Assembly (NCBI GenBank): GCA_964517555.1
Contig: CAZFEF010000027.1
Span: 1-8,191, forward strand
Reading direction: 5' to 3'
Source of the DNA: DAONDZ01 sp964517555
GTDB lineage: Bacteria; Patescibacteriota; Patescibacteriia; Patescibacteriales; UBA12465
Length of the DNA: 8,191 nucleotides
In this document: positions 1 through 4,828 of the stretch, piece by piece
How positions within the stretch are numbered: the stretch's first letter is position 1
How the letters are laid out: every line of letters begins with the position of its first letter
Notes under the pieces: generated by a model
The model's input: the letters and a program-made list of their open reading frames with translations, nothing else
Databases searched by the model: none
What the model was told of the DNA's origin: nothing
Position numbers and translations under genes: made by a program

Positions 1-2
1 GG

Positions 3-257
3 CTCGCTTCTCGCCCCAACTACACACGGGGTTTCCTGGTAAGGTATTTAAAAAGAAAGGGAGAAATAGCCCTTATTGTTCTGAGAGAACAAGTTAAAAC
101 CGACCATGTTCGTCTTAATCGGACAGAATTCAACCGCCGAGTCGGGGAAGGCGCCGAAAAATTAAAGGCCCTTGGTGTTACCAAGGAAGAAATCTCGGCG
201 CTCTACAAAGAATTGACATTGGATGCAGTGAACGAAATGTTCTCGCAGAAAGGCTAA
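3..257 (+). CDS. 3' end of an unrecognised protein (5' truncated by window edge)
   Basis: One frame is open from the window edge to a TAA at 255-257, giving 84 residues with no internal ATG until close to the end, so the start lies outside the window. The visible part is strongly basic at first (RPNYTRGFLVRYLKRKG), then has a hydrophobic strand or helix (EIALIVLRE), and ends in a charged, probably helical tail (AEKLKALGVTKEEISALYKE, ending in MFSQKG). There is no signal peptide, zinc-binding cysteine pattern or catalytic motif in it. I do not recognise the family. It is called coding because an 84-codon open frame with balanced codon use ends cleanly before a separate terminator region. A chance open frame is possible but less likely. 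Confidence 0.55.
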   Translation, partial: LASRPNYTRGFLVRYLKRKGEIALIVLREQVKTDHVRLNRTEFNRRVGEGAEKLKALGVTKEEISALYKELTLDAVNEMFSQKG

Positions 258-265
258 TTCAAAAA

Positions 266-353
266 GCAGGGGTTGGAACCGAAAGTTCTATAAAAGGGTA
301 ATAATCTCTCGATACTAGGAAACTAGAATCTTTGAGATGGAATAAGAACCTCT
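266..353 (+). ncRNA. Possible structured RNA (three-way junction) in the 3' UTR or as a small RNA
   Basis: Folding by eye gives a compact structure between the partial gene and the terminator. A closing helix pairs 268-274 with 347-353 (AGGGGTT with AACCTCT, one G-U pair). It encloses a short hairpin (275-279 with 285-289, loop CGAAA) and a long imperfect hairpin at 304-338. The long hairpin has the order ATCTC, a 2x3 internal loop, GAT/ATC, an A-A mismatch, then CTAG-GAAA-CTAG capped by a GNRA tetraloop. No promoter was found directly upstream, so it may be the tail of the upstream mRNA. It does not look like tmRNA, RNase P RNA, SRP RNA or a riboswitch class I know. Hand folding over-predicts, so confidence is low. 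Confidence 0.3.
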
Positions 354-375
354 CCTCGCTAAAGAAGAGTAAATA

Positions 376-408
376 AAGGGGCTTTCCTAAAAAGCCTCTT
401 TTAATTTT
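376..408 (+). terminator. Rho-independent terminator after the partial gene / RNA region
   Basis: The arms AAGGGGCTTT (376-385) and AAAGCCTCTT (391-400) form a 10-bp stem with one G-U pair and a CCTAA loop, followed by a T-rich tail (TTAATTTT). It insulates the upstream transcript from the orphan membrane-protein gene. Confidence 0.85.
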
Positions 409-420
409 ATCTTTTTATGC

Positions 421-449
421 TTGACAAAAATACAATATTATAATACTAT
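421..449 (+). promoter_or_regulatory. Sigma-70-type promoter of the orphan membrane-protein gene
   Basis: A perfect -35 TTGACA (421-426) is followed by a 17-base spacer and a -10 TACTAT (444-449). The predicted start near 456 leaves an A-rich, apparently unstructured leader of about 45 bases. The leader contains ACATTAAAAACAA (467-479), which recurs in the leader of the next gene. A TATAAT at 439-444 is only 12 bases from the -35 and is unlikely to be its partner. Confidence 0.75.
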
Positions 450-501
450 ACCCGGTTAATTTTGGAACATTAAAAACAAACAAATACAAACACAGAAAAC
501 G

Positions 502-1287
502 ATGACTGAAAAAACAGGAACACCCAAAAAATCGGTAGCTTTCATCAAAAACTATATTTTGGTTTTTAGCTACAGCCCCATCTTCTTGAGCACTGTATTC
601 TTTGCATTGATCTGGGGATTGCAATACGTTATCTACAGCCTCATAGTCGGCAGCTGGGCTCCGGAAAAATTGCCGATACTAATCGGAGTAGCGACAATCG
701 TCACCCACGTTATTGCTATATACATTCTCCGGAGCATATTCATTATGCGCCCTCCCCATGACGGTCTTCTTGATCTGGACACTTCAATGGTTGCTTGTGG
801 TATTCTCGACAAGAATAACTCACTCCAAATCATCGATGGACCAACCTGGATTAAAGGGAAAAAATACGTACTCCGGTGGGAAGGAAGTTACAAAAAAGAA
901 ATAAATACCGCGGCCAGTTTTTCTATCAGGCACCAAAACGCCACTGCCAAAATACCGCTTAAACTGAATTTCGAAGTTATATCATGGGGCAAGCTGGACC
1001 TGCTTTCGGTCGCGACCGATCCAAAAAATGAGATAAACTCTTCCGTTAGAAAAGGCGGGCATTATTTTGACATGGAAGATATTCTGATTAGGGGTTTTGG
1101 TATTATCAACCGAGAAAAAATCGATGAGATGCCCGTCCTTTTGGCAGAATATATGGACGGAACGATGCCAACCCCCAAATTCTTAAACAGCGTGGCCGAA
1201 AGCCTGGTTGCTCCGGAGGAAATTTTTGGAGTGAAGGTGAAGACGACCATAACCGTGAAAGAGCCGATATTCTCGGCAACAAAATAA
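502..1287 (+). CDS. Orphan membrane protein with two N-terminal transmembrane helices
   Basis: The 261-residue product has a short cytoplasmic-type basic N-terminus. Two hydrophobic helices follow (about 27-50 and 57-81), and the loop between them is short (SWAPEKLP). A soluble domain of about 175 residues follows; with two helices both termini would lie on the same side, probably the cytoplasm. That domain starts with a beta-rich part (KYVLRWEGSY about 121-130, AKIPLKLNFEVISW about 149-162). It continues into a helical stretch (about 205-240) and ends in FGVKVKTTITVKEP (242-255). The order of TM anchor, beta sandwich, helices and a final 'GVKV' strand recalls SPFH/band-7 proteins, but I see no diagnostic motif, so this is only a suggestion. 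The start is ATG at 502 with no Shine-Dalgarno sequence. The gene has its own promoter and terminator and is a single-gene unit. Function unknown. Confidence 0.8.
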   Translation: MTEKTGTPKKSVAFIKNYILVFSYSPIFLSTVFFALIWGLQYVIYSLIVGSWAPEKLPILIGVATIVTHVIAIYILRSIFIMRPPHDGLLDLDTSMVACGILDKNNSLQIIDGPTWIKGKKYVLRWEGSYKKEINTAASFSIRHQNATAKIPLKLNFEVISWGKLDLLSVATDPKNEINSSVRKGGHYFDMEDILIRGFGIINREKIDEMPVLLAEYMDGTMPTPKFLNSVAESLVAPEEIFGVKVKTTITVKEPIFSATK

Positions 1288-1306
1288 AGGTCAAAGAGAC
1301 ACGCAA

Positions 1307-1336
1307 AGAACGGTAGCTCCCCAGCTACCGTTTTTT
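1307..1336 (+). terminator. Rho-independent terminator of the orphan membrane-protein gene
   Basis: A perfect 10-bp stem pairs 1309-1318 with 1323-1332 (AACGGTAGCT / AGCTACCGTT). It has a CCCC loop and a six-T run (1331-1336), and lies 20 bases after the stop codon. The next gene's -35 begins only six bases downstream. Confidence 0.93.
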
Positions 1337-1341
1337 AATAA

Positions 1342-1370
1342 TTGACAAAAAGCCGTAATCATAATAATAT
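1342..1370 (+). promoter_or_regulatory. Sigma-70-type promoter of the second orphan gene
   Basis: TTGACA (1342-1347), a 17-base spacer and TAATAT (1365-1370). The promoter and leader match the promoter at 421: both start TTGACAAAAA, both have ATAATA-A/C-TATAC exactly 19 bases after the first T of the -35, and both leaders carry ACATT(T)AAAAACAA (here 1386-1399). Confidence 0.75.
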
Positions 1371-1405
1371 ACTTGGTCAACACGTACATTTAAAAACAAT
1401 AAGCT

Positions 1406-1945
1406 ATGGAAAGAAAAACAAAGGAAATCGCTAAATTCCAAATCATTGTTCCGGAAAAACCCACCATCCTCGGGTTCAAAGAAAGAAATCCGGATTCATT
1501 CTATAAATTCGGATACGATATGATCGACCGCCATTTCCAGGGCAGCGAAAAATTTCTACCCGGACAAGAATACAACGCCAAAATGGAAACACTGTTCGGC
1601 GACTGGAAACTGGAAGATATCAATTACTACATTATGGATAAGAATGGGCTGCTCCCCAACATCTTCGGCTTGCTTTTGGCCTTCGAGCAGGGAGAGAGAT
1701 ATTTCCCCCGGCGCATTGATTGGCACATAACCAAAACTAACCGGAACAATAATCGGGGAGCGAATATCCTGGGCGTAGACACCTCAAAGCAGCTCTGGTT
1801 CAAAAAAAACAGTGGCAATCTGCCCCTGGTTTGCTACATCCAAAGCTCATCATATTGGAATTTCGAATTATGCGATTCAGACCTCAAATTCGGCGAAGGC
1901 GAAGACATCATCGTCTATTTTGAGACAATTCGAAGTAACGAATAA
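1406..1945 (+). CDS. Orphan soluble protein of unknown function
   Basis: The 179-residue product has no signal peptide or convincing transmembrane helix. It is rich in aromatic and charged residues. The N-terminal part (1-60) is basic and mixed. A hydrophobic helix NIFGLLLAFE lies near 85-94, followed by a basic aromatic stretch (RYFPRRIDWHITKTNR, about 98-113). The C-terminal half looks beta-rich (PLVCYIQSSSYWNFEL, EDIIVYFETI). The two cysteines (143, 156) do not form a metal motif. I do not recognise the family. The start is ATG at 1406; there is no Shine-Dalgarno sequence and the preceding leader is A-rich. It is a monocistronic unit closed by its own terminator. The promoter-leader resemblance to the preceding gene suggests common regulation although the two proteins do not resemble each other. 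Confidence 0.78.
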   Translation: MERKTKEIAKFQIIVPEKPTILGFKERNPDSFYKFGYDMIDRHFQGSEKFLPGQEYNAKMETLFGDWKLEDINYYIMDKNGLLPNIFGLLLAFEQGERYFPRRIDWHITKTNRNNNRGANILGVDTSKQLWFKKNSGNLPLVCYIQSSSYWNFELCDSDLKFGEGEDIIVYFETIRSNE

Positions 1946-1960
1946 AAAACGACAAATAAT

Positions 1961-1984
1961 AAAAAGGTCCATCAGGACCTTTTT
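1961..1984 (+). terminator. Rho-independent terminator of the second orphan gene
   Basis: AAAAAGGTCC (1961-1970) pairs with GGACCTTTTT (1975-1984) around an ATCA tetraloop. The T run forms the downstream arm and U-tract. It also separates this transcript from the tRNA promoter. Confidence 0.92.
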
Positions 1985-1997
1985 CTATTTCCACCCC

Positions 1998-2026
1998 TTG
2001 CCCCCAAAAACTAAATTAGTTATAGT
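1998..2026 (+). promoter_or_regulatory. Promoter of the tRNA-Thr gene
   Basis: TTGCCC (1998-2003, 4 of 6 consensus), a 17-base spacer and TATAGT (2021-2026, 5 of 6). The predicted start near 2033 is a few bases before the mature tRNA 5' end at 2036, giving a very short 5' leader. Confidence 0.6.
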
Positions 2027-2035
2027 AGTATTAAT

Positions 2036-2108
2036 GCCATCTTAGCTCAGCTGGTAGAGCAACTGCCTTGTAAGCAGTAGGTCGTCGGTTCGAACCCGAC
2101 AGATGGCT
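2036..2108 (+). tRNA. tRNA-Thr (anticodon TGT)
   Basis: The full cloverleaf is visible. The acceptor stem is GCCATCT (2036-2042) with AGATGGC (2101-2107), and the D stem is GCTC/GAGC. The anticodon stem ACTGC/GCAGT holds the loop CTTGTAA with anticodon TGT, which reads ACA and by wobble other ACN threonine codons. The variable loop is AGGTC, and the T stem GTCGG/CCGAC holds TTCGAAC. The discriminator is T (2108). The following bases are CAA, so CCA is not encoded and must be added by a CCA-adding enzyme. Confidence 0.97.
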
Positions 2109-2114
2109 CAAATG

Positions 2115-2141
2115 AAAAAAACCGATCAATCGGTTTTTTTT
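2115..2141. terminator. Bidirectional terminator shared by tRNA-Thr (+) and the convergent hypothetical gene (-)
   Basis: ACCGA (2121-2125) and TCGGT (2130-2134) pair around TCAA. The stem is flanked by an A run (2115-2120) and a T run (2135-2141), so a U-tract follows the hairpin in both directions. The minus-strand gene's TGA stop (2126-2128) lies inside the loop, so its last codons encode one arm of its own terminator. Confidence 0.85.
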
Positions 2142-2539
2142 ATATAATTTCGGGCCCAGGTAACGGCGGCCTGGTAGTTTAGGGGTAAAAGGATTTCCGG
2201 TATCAAGAAGGTTCCCTCCTGTTGTAGCTGGAGACTGCCGATGATTAAGCCAACCTCCCCACTTCCATTAATACGACGGAAACCGAAAGGATCATCAATT
2301 CCTTTGTAGGCAAAACTTTTCTTGATTTTATGCACCAATCTTAAAGAAGAAGCCTCAATGAAATCTAGAATAACGGGCGGATAAGACTCGCCGGTTTCCG
2401 GATGCAGATAGAAATTCTGCAAAGAATGCAAATGATTCATGATAAAGGTTAGAGAATGTTGTTCTTCTGGACTAAGTTCCCGCAGAAGTATTTCACCGTT
2501 TTTAAAAATAATCTCTGCCGGATGGTTGTCTATTCCCAT
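2126..2539 (-). CDS. Hypothetical protein divergent from dnaB
   Basis: The 137-residue product is soluble with no signal peptide, membrane helix or cysteine motif. Residues 22-45 look helical (LSPEEQHSLTFIMNHLHSLQ). A mixed stretch PPVILDFIEASSLRLVHKIKK (54-74) comes next, and the glycine-rich IDDPFGFRRINGSGEVGLII (81-100) looks like a turn plus strand. I do not recognise the family. The ATG at 2539-2537 has no Shine-Dalgarno sequence. It is the only gene here ending in TGA (2128-2126), which falls in the terminator loop and confirms that TGA is read as stop. Its composition resembles the neighbouring housekeeping genes more than the orphan cassettes. It is transcribed away from dnaB from a promoter in the shared intergenic region. 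Confidence 0.75.
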   Translation of the reverse strand: MGIDNHPAEIIFKNGEILLRELSPEEQHSLTFIMNHLHSLQNFYLHPETGESYPPVILDFIEASSLRLVHKIKKSFAYKGIDDPFGFRRINGSGEVGLIIGSLQLQQEGTFLIPEILLPLNYQAAVTWARNYIKKTD

Positions 2540-2582
2540 AAATTAAGTTTTGGTTAAGGTACGGATCGATAATATCTTTCTA

Positions 2583-2611
2583 AAAATAACATGAAAATAT
2601 CCTAGAGTCAA
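2583..2611 (-). promoter_or_regulatory. Promoter of the minus-strand hypothetical gene
   Basis: On the minus strand TTGACT (2611-2606), a 17-base spacer and TATTTT (2588-2583). The -10 is preceded by TGT, giving an extended -10 element. The predicted leader is about 37 bases. Confidence 0.5.
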
Positions 2612-2647
2612 GGGGATAATCAGGGGAAAAAGGGGGGAAAGCTCTGC

Positions 2648-2676
2648 TTGATAAAACCAAACAAATACATTAAGAT
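2648..2676 (+). promoter_or_regulatory. Promoter of dnaB-ybaB
   Basis: TTGATA (2648-2653, 5 of 6), a 17-base spacer and TAAGAT (2671-2676). The predicted start near 2683 leaves a leader of about 17 bases with no Shine-Dalgarno sequence. The same -10 hexamer TAAGAT occurs in the minus-strand promoter upstream of recR. Confidence 0.55.
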
Positions 2677-2699
2677 AAAAAGAGTTAAAAGATAATTAT

Positions 2700-4088
2700 A
2701 TGGCCGAAAAAGAAGACAAAATATTAGGCAAAGTGCCACCTCAAAACTTGGAAGCCGAACAGTCTTTTTTGAGTTGCTTAATGATCGATAAAGATGCCAT
2801 TACTAAAGTGGCAGATATTATTTTACCTATTGATTTCTATAAAGAAAGCCACCAGATAATCTATGAGACTATCCGAGAATTATTTGAAAATCGAGAACCG
2901 ATTGATATCGTTACCCTCTCTAACCGTCTAGAAGAAAAAAAGAAACTCAAAGATATTGGCGGCCGCAGTTACCTGGCTAAACTTTCCACCCTATCAGCCA
3001 CCTCAGCCAACGTCACCAACTACGCCAACTTAATCCAGCGAAAAGCTACCCTGCGTCGCCTGCAAAATGCCGCCTCCGAAATAATGGATTTGAGTTTCCA
3101 GGAAGAAAAGGAAATAGAGGAAGTGTTAGATGATGTCGAACGCCGGGTGTTTAGTGTTTCCAGAAAATATTTAAAAAATTCTTTTGTAGCCATTGACGGC
3201 CTCTTGTCAGAAGCCTTTGAAAGAATCGATGAGATGCACAAGCGCAGCGGTAAACTTCGTGGCCTATCTACCGGTTTTCATGATTTGGATAATCTCTTGG
3301 CTGGATTACAAAAATCAGACCTGATTATTCTAGCCGCTCGTCCCAGTGTTGGTAAAACTGCCTTAGCTTTAGATATCGCCCGCCAAGCCGCCACTAAAAG
3401 CAAGAAAGGCGTGGGCATCTTCTCTTTGGAAATGAGTAAAGAACAATTAGTAGATCGCATGCTCTGCTCTCAGGCTAATATCAATCTTTGGAAATTACGC
3501 ACCGGCAACCTATCTGACCGCGAAGATGACAATGACTTTACTAAACTCTCCGAAGCCATGGGACAATTATCAGAAGCCCCGATTTATATTGATGACTCCC
3601 CTTCTCTTTCGATTATGGAAATTAGAGCCAAATGCCGTCGCTTGCAAATGGAAAAAGGTCTAGGATTAATAGTAATCGACTACTTACAATTGATGGAAGG
3701 ACGAGGTAAATACGGAGAAACCAATCGGGTGCAAGAAATCTCAGAAATCAGTCGCGGACTGAAAGGAATAGCCAGAGAACTAGACTTGCCAGTATTGGCC
3801 TTAGCCCAACTCTCTCGTGGCGTCGAACAACAAGGCGGACCAGCCATCCCTAAATTATCCCACCTCCGAGATTCGGGCTCTATCGAACAAGATGCCGATG
3901 TGGTAATGTTTATCTATCGCAAAGCCGCTGACCGCTCATATAATCCTCAAGATTTGCCTTTAGAAGAAAGGCACAAAGCCGAAATCCATATCGCCAAACA
4001 TCGTAACGGCCCCACCGGAAAGATCGATCTTTATTTCTCCGAGGAAACTGCCAGCTTTAAAAACATGTCTAAAACTAAAGAATCTTAA
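2700..4088 (+). CDS. dnaB: Replicative DNA helicase DnaB
   Basis: DnaB is the hexameric ATP-dependent helicase that unwinds DNA at the replication fork and contacts primase. The 462-residue product has the normal length and two-domain layout. The N-terminal helical domain (about 12-112) opens with the family start PPQNLEAEQSFL. A linker covers about 113-185, and the RecA-like motor about 186-455. Visible motor motifs are Walker A ARPSVGKT (213-220, catalytic lysine K219), FSLEMS with the catalytic glutamate E244, Walker B LIVIDYLQLM (323-332, D327) and LSHLRDSGSIEQDAD (386-400). KHRNGPTG (433-440) includes the arginine-finger region. No intein interrupts the Walker A site. Start ATG at 2700, no Shine-Dalgarno sequence. 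ybaB follows after 8 bases, so the two are probably one operon. Confidence 0.97.
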   Translation: MAEKEDKILGKVPPQNLEAEQSFLSCLMIDKDAITKVADIILPIDFYKESHQIIYETIRELFENREPIDIVTLSNRLEEKKKLKDIGGRSYLAKLSTLSATSANVTNYANLIQRKATLRRLQNAASEIMDLSFQEEKEIEEVLDDVERRVFSVSRKYLKNSFVAIDGLLSEAFERIDEMHKRSGKLRGLSTGFHDLDNLLAGLQKSDLIILAARPSVGKTALALDIARQAATKSKKGVGIFSLEMSKEQLVDRMLCSQANINLWKLRTGNLSDREDDNDFTKLSEAMGQLSEAPIYIDDSPSLSIMEIRAKCRRLQMEKGLGLIVIDYLQLMEGRGKYGETNRVQEISEISRGLKGIARELDLPVLALAQLSRGVEQQGGPAIPKLSHLRDSGSIEQDADVVMFIYRKAADRSYNPQDLPLEERHKAEIHIAKHRNGPTGKIDLYFSEETASFKNMSKTKES

Positions 4089-4096
4089 TTAAACCT

Positions 4097-4372
4097 ATGT
4101 TCAACAAATTAAAACAAATCAAAGACCTCCGCAGTCAGGCCAAGCAAATGCAATCTGCGCTCTCCCAAGAAAACATCAATTTGGAGAAGAATGGCATAAA
4201 GCTAACCATGAACGGTAACCTAGAAATTACTTCTCTAAACATCTCCGAGAACTTAGACAAGGAAGTATTAGCTAGAACCATGAAAGACTTGGTAAACGAC
4301 GGCATTAAGCAAACCCAGAAGATCATGGCCAAAAAAATGCAAGAGATGGGTGGCTTTCCCGGCTTAAACTAA
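4097..4372 (+). CDS. ybaB: YbaB/EbfC-family nucleoid-associated protein
   Basis: YbaB/EbfC proteins are small dimeric DNA-binding proteins of the nucleoid, usually encoded just before recR. The 91-residue product is slightly shorter than the usual 100-110. It has the typical long N-terminal helix MFNKLKQIKDLRSQAKQMQ, a central beta part (NGIKLTMNGNLEITSLNI, about 32-49) and a C-terminal helix rich in lysine and methionine (QTQKIMAKKMQEMGGFPGLN). It lies 8 bases after dnaB and probably shares its promoter. The usual partner recR is present downstream but separated by an oppositely oriented orphan gene. The ATG at 4097 gives the conserved family N-terminus, which fixes the start. Confidence 0.92.
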   Translation: MFNKLKQIKDLRSQAKQMQSALSQENINLEKNGIKLTMNGNLEITSLNISENLDKEVLARTMKDLVNDGIKQTQKIMAKKMQEMGGFPGLN

Positions 4373-4375
4373 TAC

Positions 4376-4400
4376 AAAAGCCGCTTCTTTCGAAACGGCT
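4376..4400 (-). terminator. Hairpin terminator of the minus-strand orphan gene, also ending ybaB
   Basis: AGCCG (4379-4383) pairs with CGGCT (4396-4400). The stem continues past one mismatch through TTC/GAA to a TTTC loop. On the minus strand the hairpin is followed by TTTTGT, a short U-tract. On the plus strand no T run follows directly, so termination after ybaB would be weaker. Confidence 0.6.
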
Positions 4401-4427
4401 CATGAATTATCCGATCTTTTTCGCAGC

Positions 4428-4748
4428 TTACGCAGCCCGGTATATCTTTACAATTTTGTAGCTTCCCTTGCTCGGAGGCAAAGTGGCCTCAGGCGGGATG
4501 AAGCTTTTCCGGCTTTGGTTTTTCCGCGGTCCGTAGTAGAATACCGATTTGCCGGCATGGCTGTTCAAATCCAGCGAGACACCTAACTGAATGCGCTTGC
4601 GCCATGACCCGACAAAAGTAATGGGCACATGATACACTCTCTGACTCTTCTTGGACTGAATGGCCACCAAAGTCTTTTCGCAGGAAACGATGGCCGGACC
4701 TGGCTGTTTAGCTTTCTCTTTCTGTGGGATAATTTTTTTAAACATCAT
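4428..4748 (-). CDS. Small basic orphan protein inserted between ybaB and recR
   Basis: The 106-residue product is rich in lysine and arginine, with no membrane helix or signal peptide. The middle looks beta-rich (CEKTLVAI 23-30, QRVYHVPITFVGSW 36-49, KRIQLGVSLDL 51-61, KSVFYYGPRK 67-76), followed by a proline-rich loop and a last strand YKIVKIYR. A small beta-barrel, perhaps a nucleic-acid-binding fold, would fit the charge and strand pattern, but I recognise no family. It is more GC-rich than its neighbours: 31 of the 60 bases at 4501-4560 are G or C, against 26 of 60 at 2701-2760 in dnaB. It has its own promoter and terminator and runs against its neighbours, like an inserted cassette. Two consecutive ATG codons (4748-4746, 4745-4743) could start it. 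Confidence 0.7.
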   Translation of the reverse strand: MMFKKIIPQKEKAKQPGPAIVSCEKTLVAIQSKKSQRVYHVPITFVGSWRKRIQLGVSLDLNSHAGKSVFYYGPRKNQSRKSFIPPEATLPPSKGSYKIVKIYRAA

Positions 4749-4796
4749 TACACGGTAATTTTGGGTTAATAATAGAATAAAAGTACGAGGTTAATT

Positions 4797-4825
4797 ATCT
4801 TAATTTAATAATCACCTCCTGTCAA
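4797..4825 (-). promoter_or_regulatory. Promoter of the inserted minus-strand orphan gene
   Basis: On the minus strand TTGACA (4825-4820, perfect), a 17-base spacer and TAAGAT (4802-4797). The predicted leader is about 41 bases. The -35 ends three bases before the recR start codon, so this promoter lies directly on the recR 5' region. Confidence 0.65.
4811..4820 (+). other. Anti-Shine-Dalgarno-like sequence upstream of recR
   Basis: ATCACCTCCT on the plus strand equals the conserved 3' tail of bacterial 16S rRNA. It sits eight bases before the recR ATG, where a Shine-Dalgarno sequence would be expected. Read on the minus strand it is AGGAGGTGAT, but no start codon follows at a suitable distance, and it lies between the -35 and -10 of the minus-strand promoter, so that promoter would not transcribe it. 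It may be chance. Confidence 0.35.
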
Positions 4826-4828
4826 GCT

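Noticed and set aside
213..241. TTGACA at 213-218 as promoter of the candidate RNA
   Set aside because: No acceptable -10 lies 16-18 bases downstream, and the hexamer falls inside the coding frame.
439..444. TATAAT at 439-444 as the -10 of the 421 promoter
   Set aside because: The spacer to TTGACA would be only 12 bases; TACTAT at 444-449 gives 17 bases and matches the position of the -10 in the related 1342 promoter.
1812..2045. Plus-strand open frame of 77 codons
   Set aside because: It overlaps the orphan gene at 1406-1945 in another frame, runs through that gene's terminator and the tRNA promoter into the tRNA gene, and has no family features.
4811..4820. Minus-strand perfect Shine-Dalgarno AGGAGGTGAT marking an unannotated gene
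   Set aside because: No ATG, GTG or TTG follows at a suitable distance, the frames close quickly, and the sequence lies inside the predicted promoter spacer.
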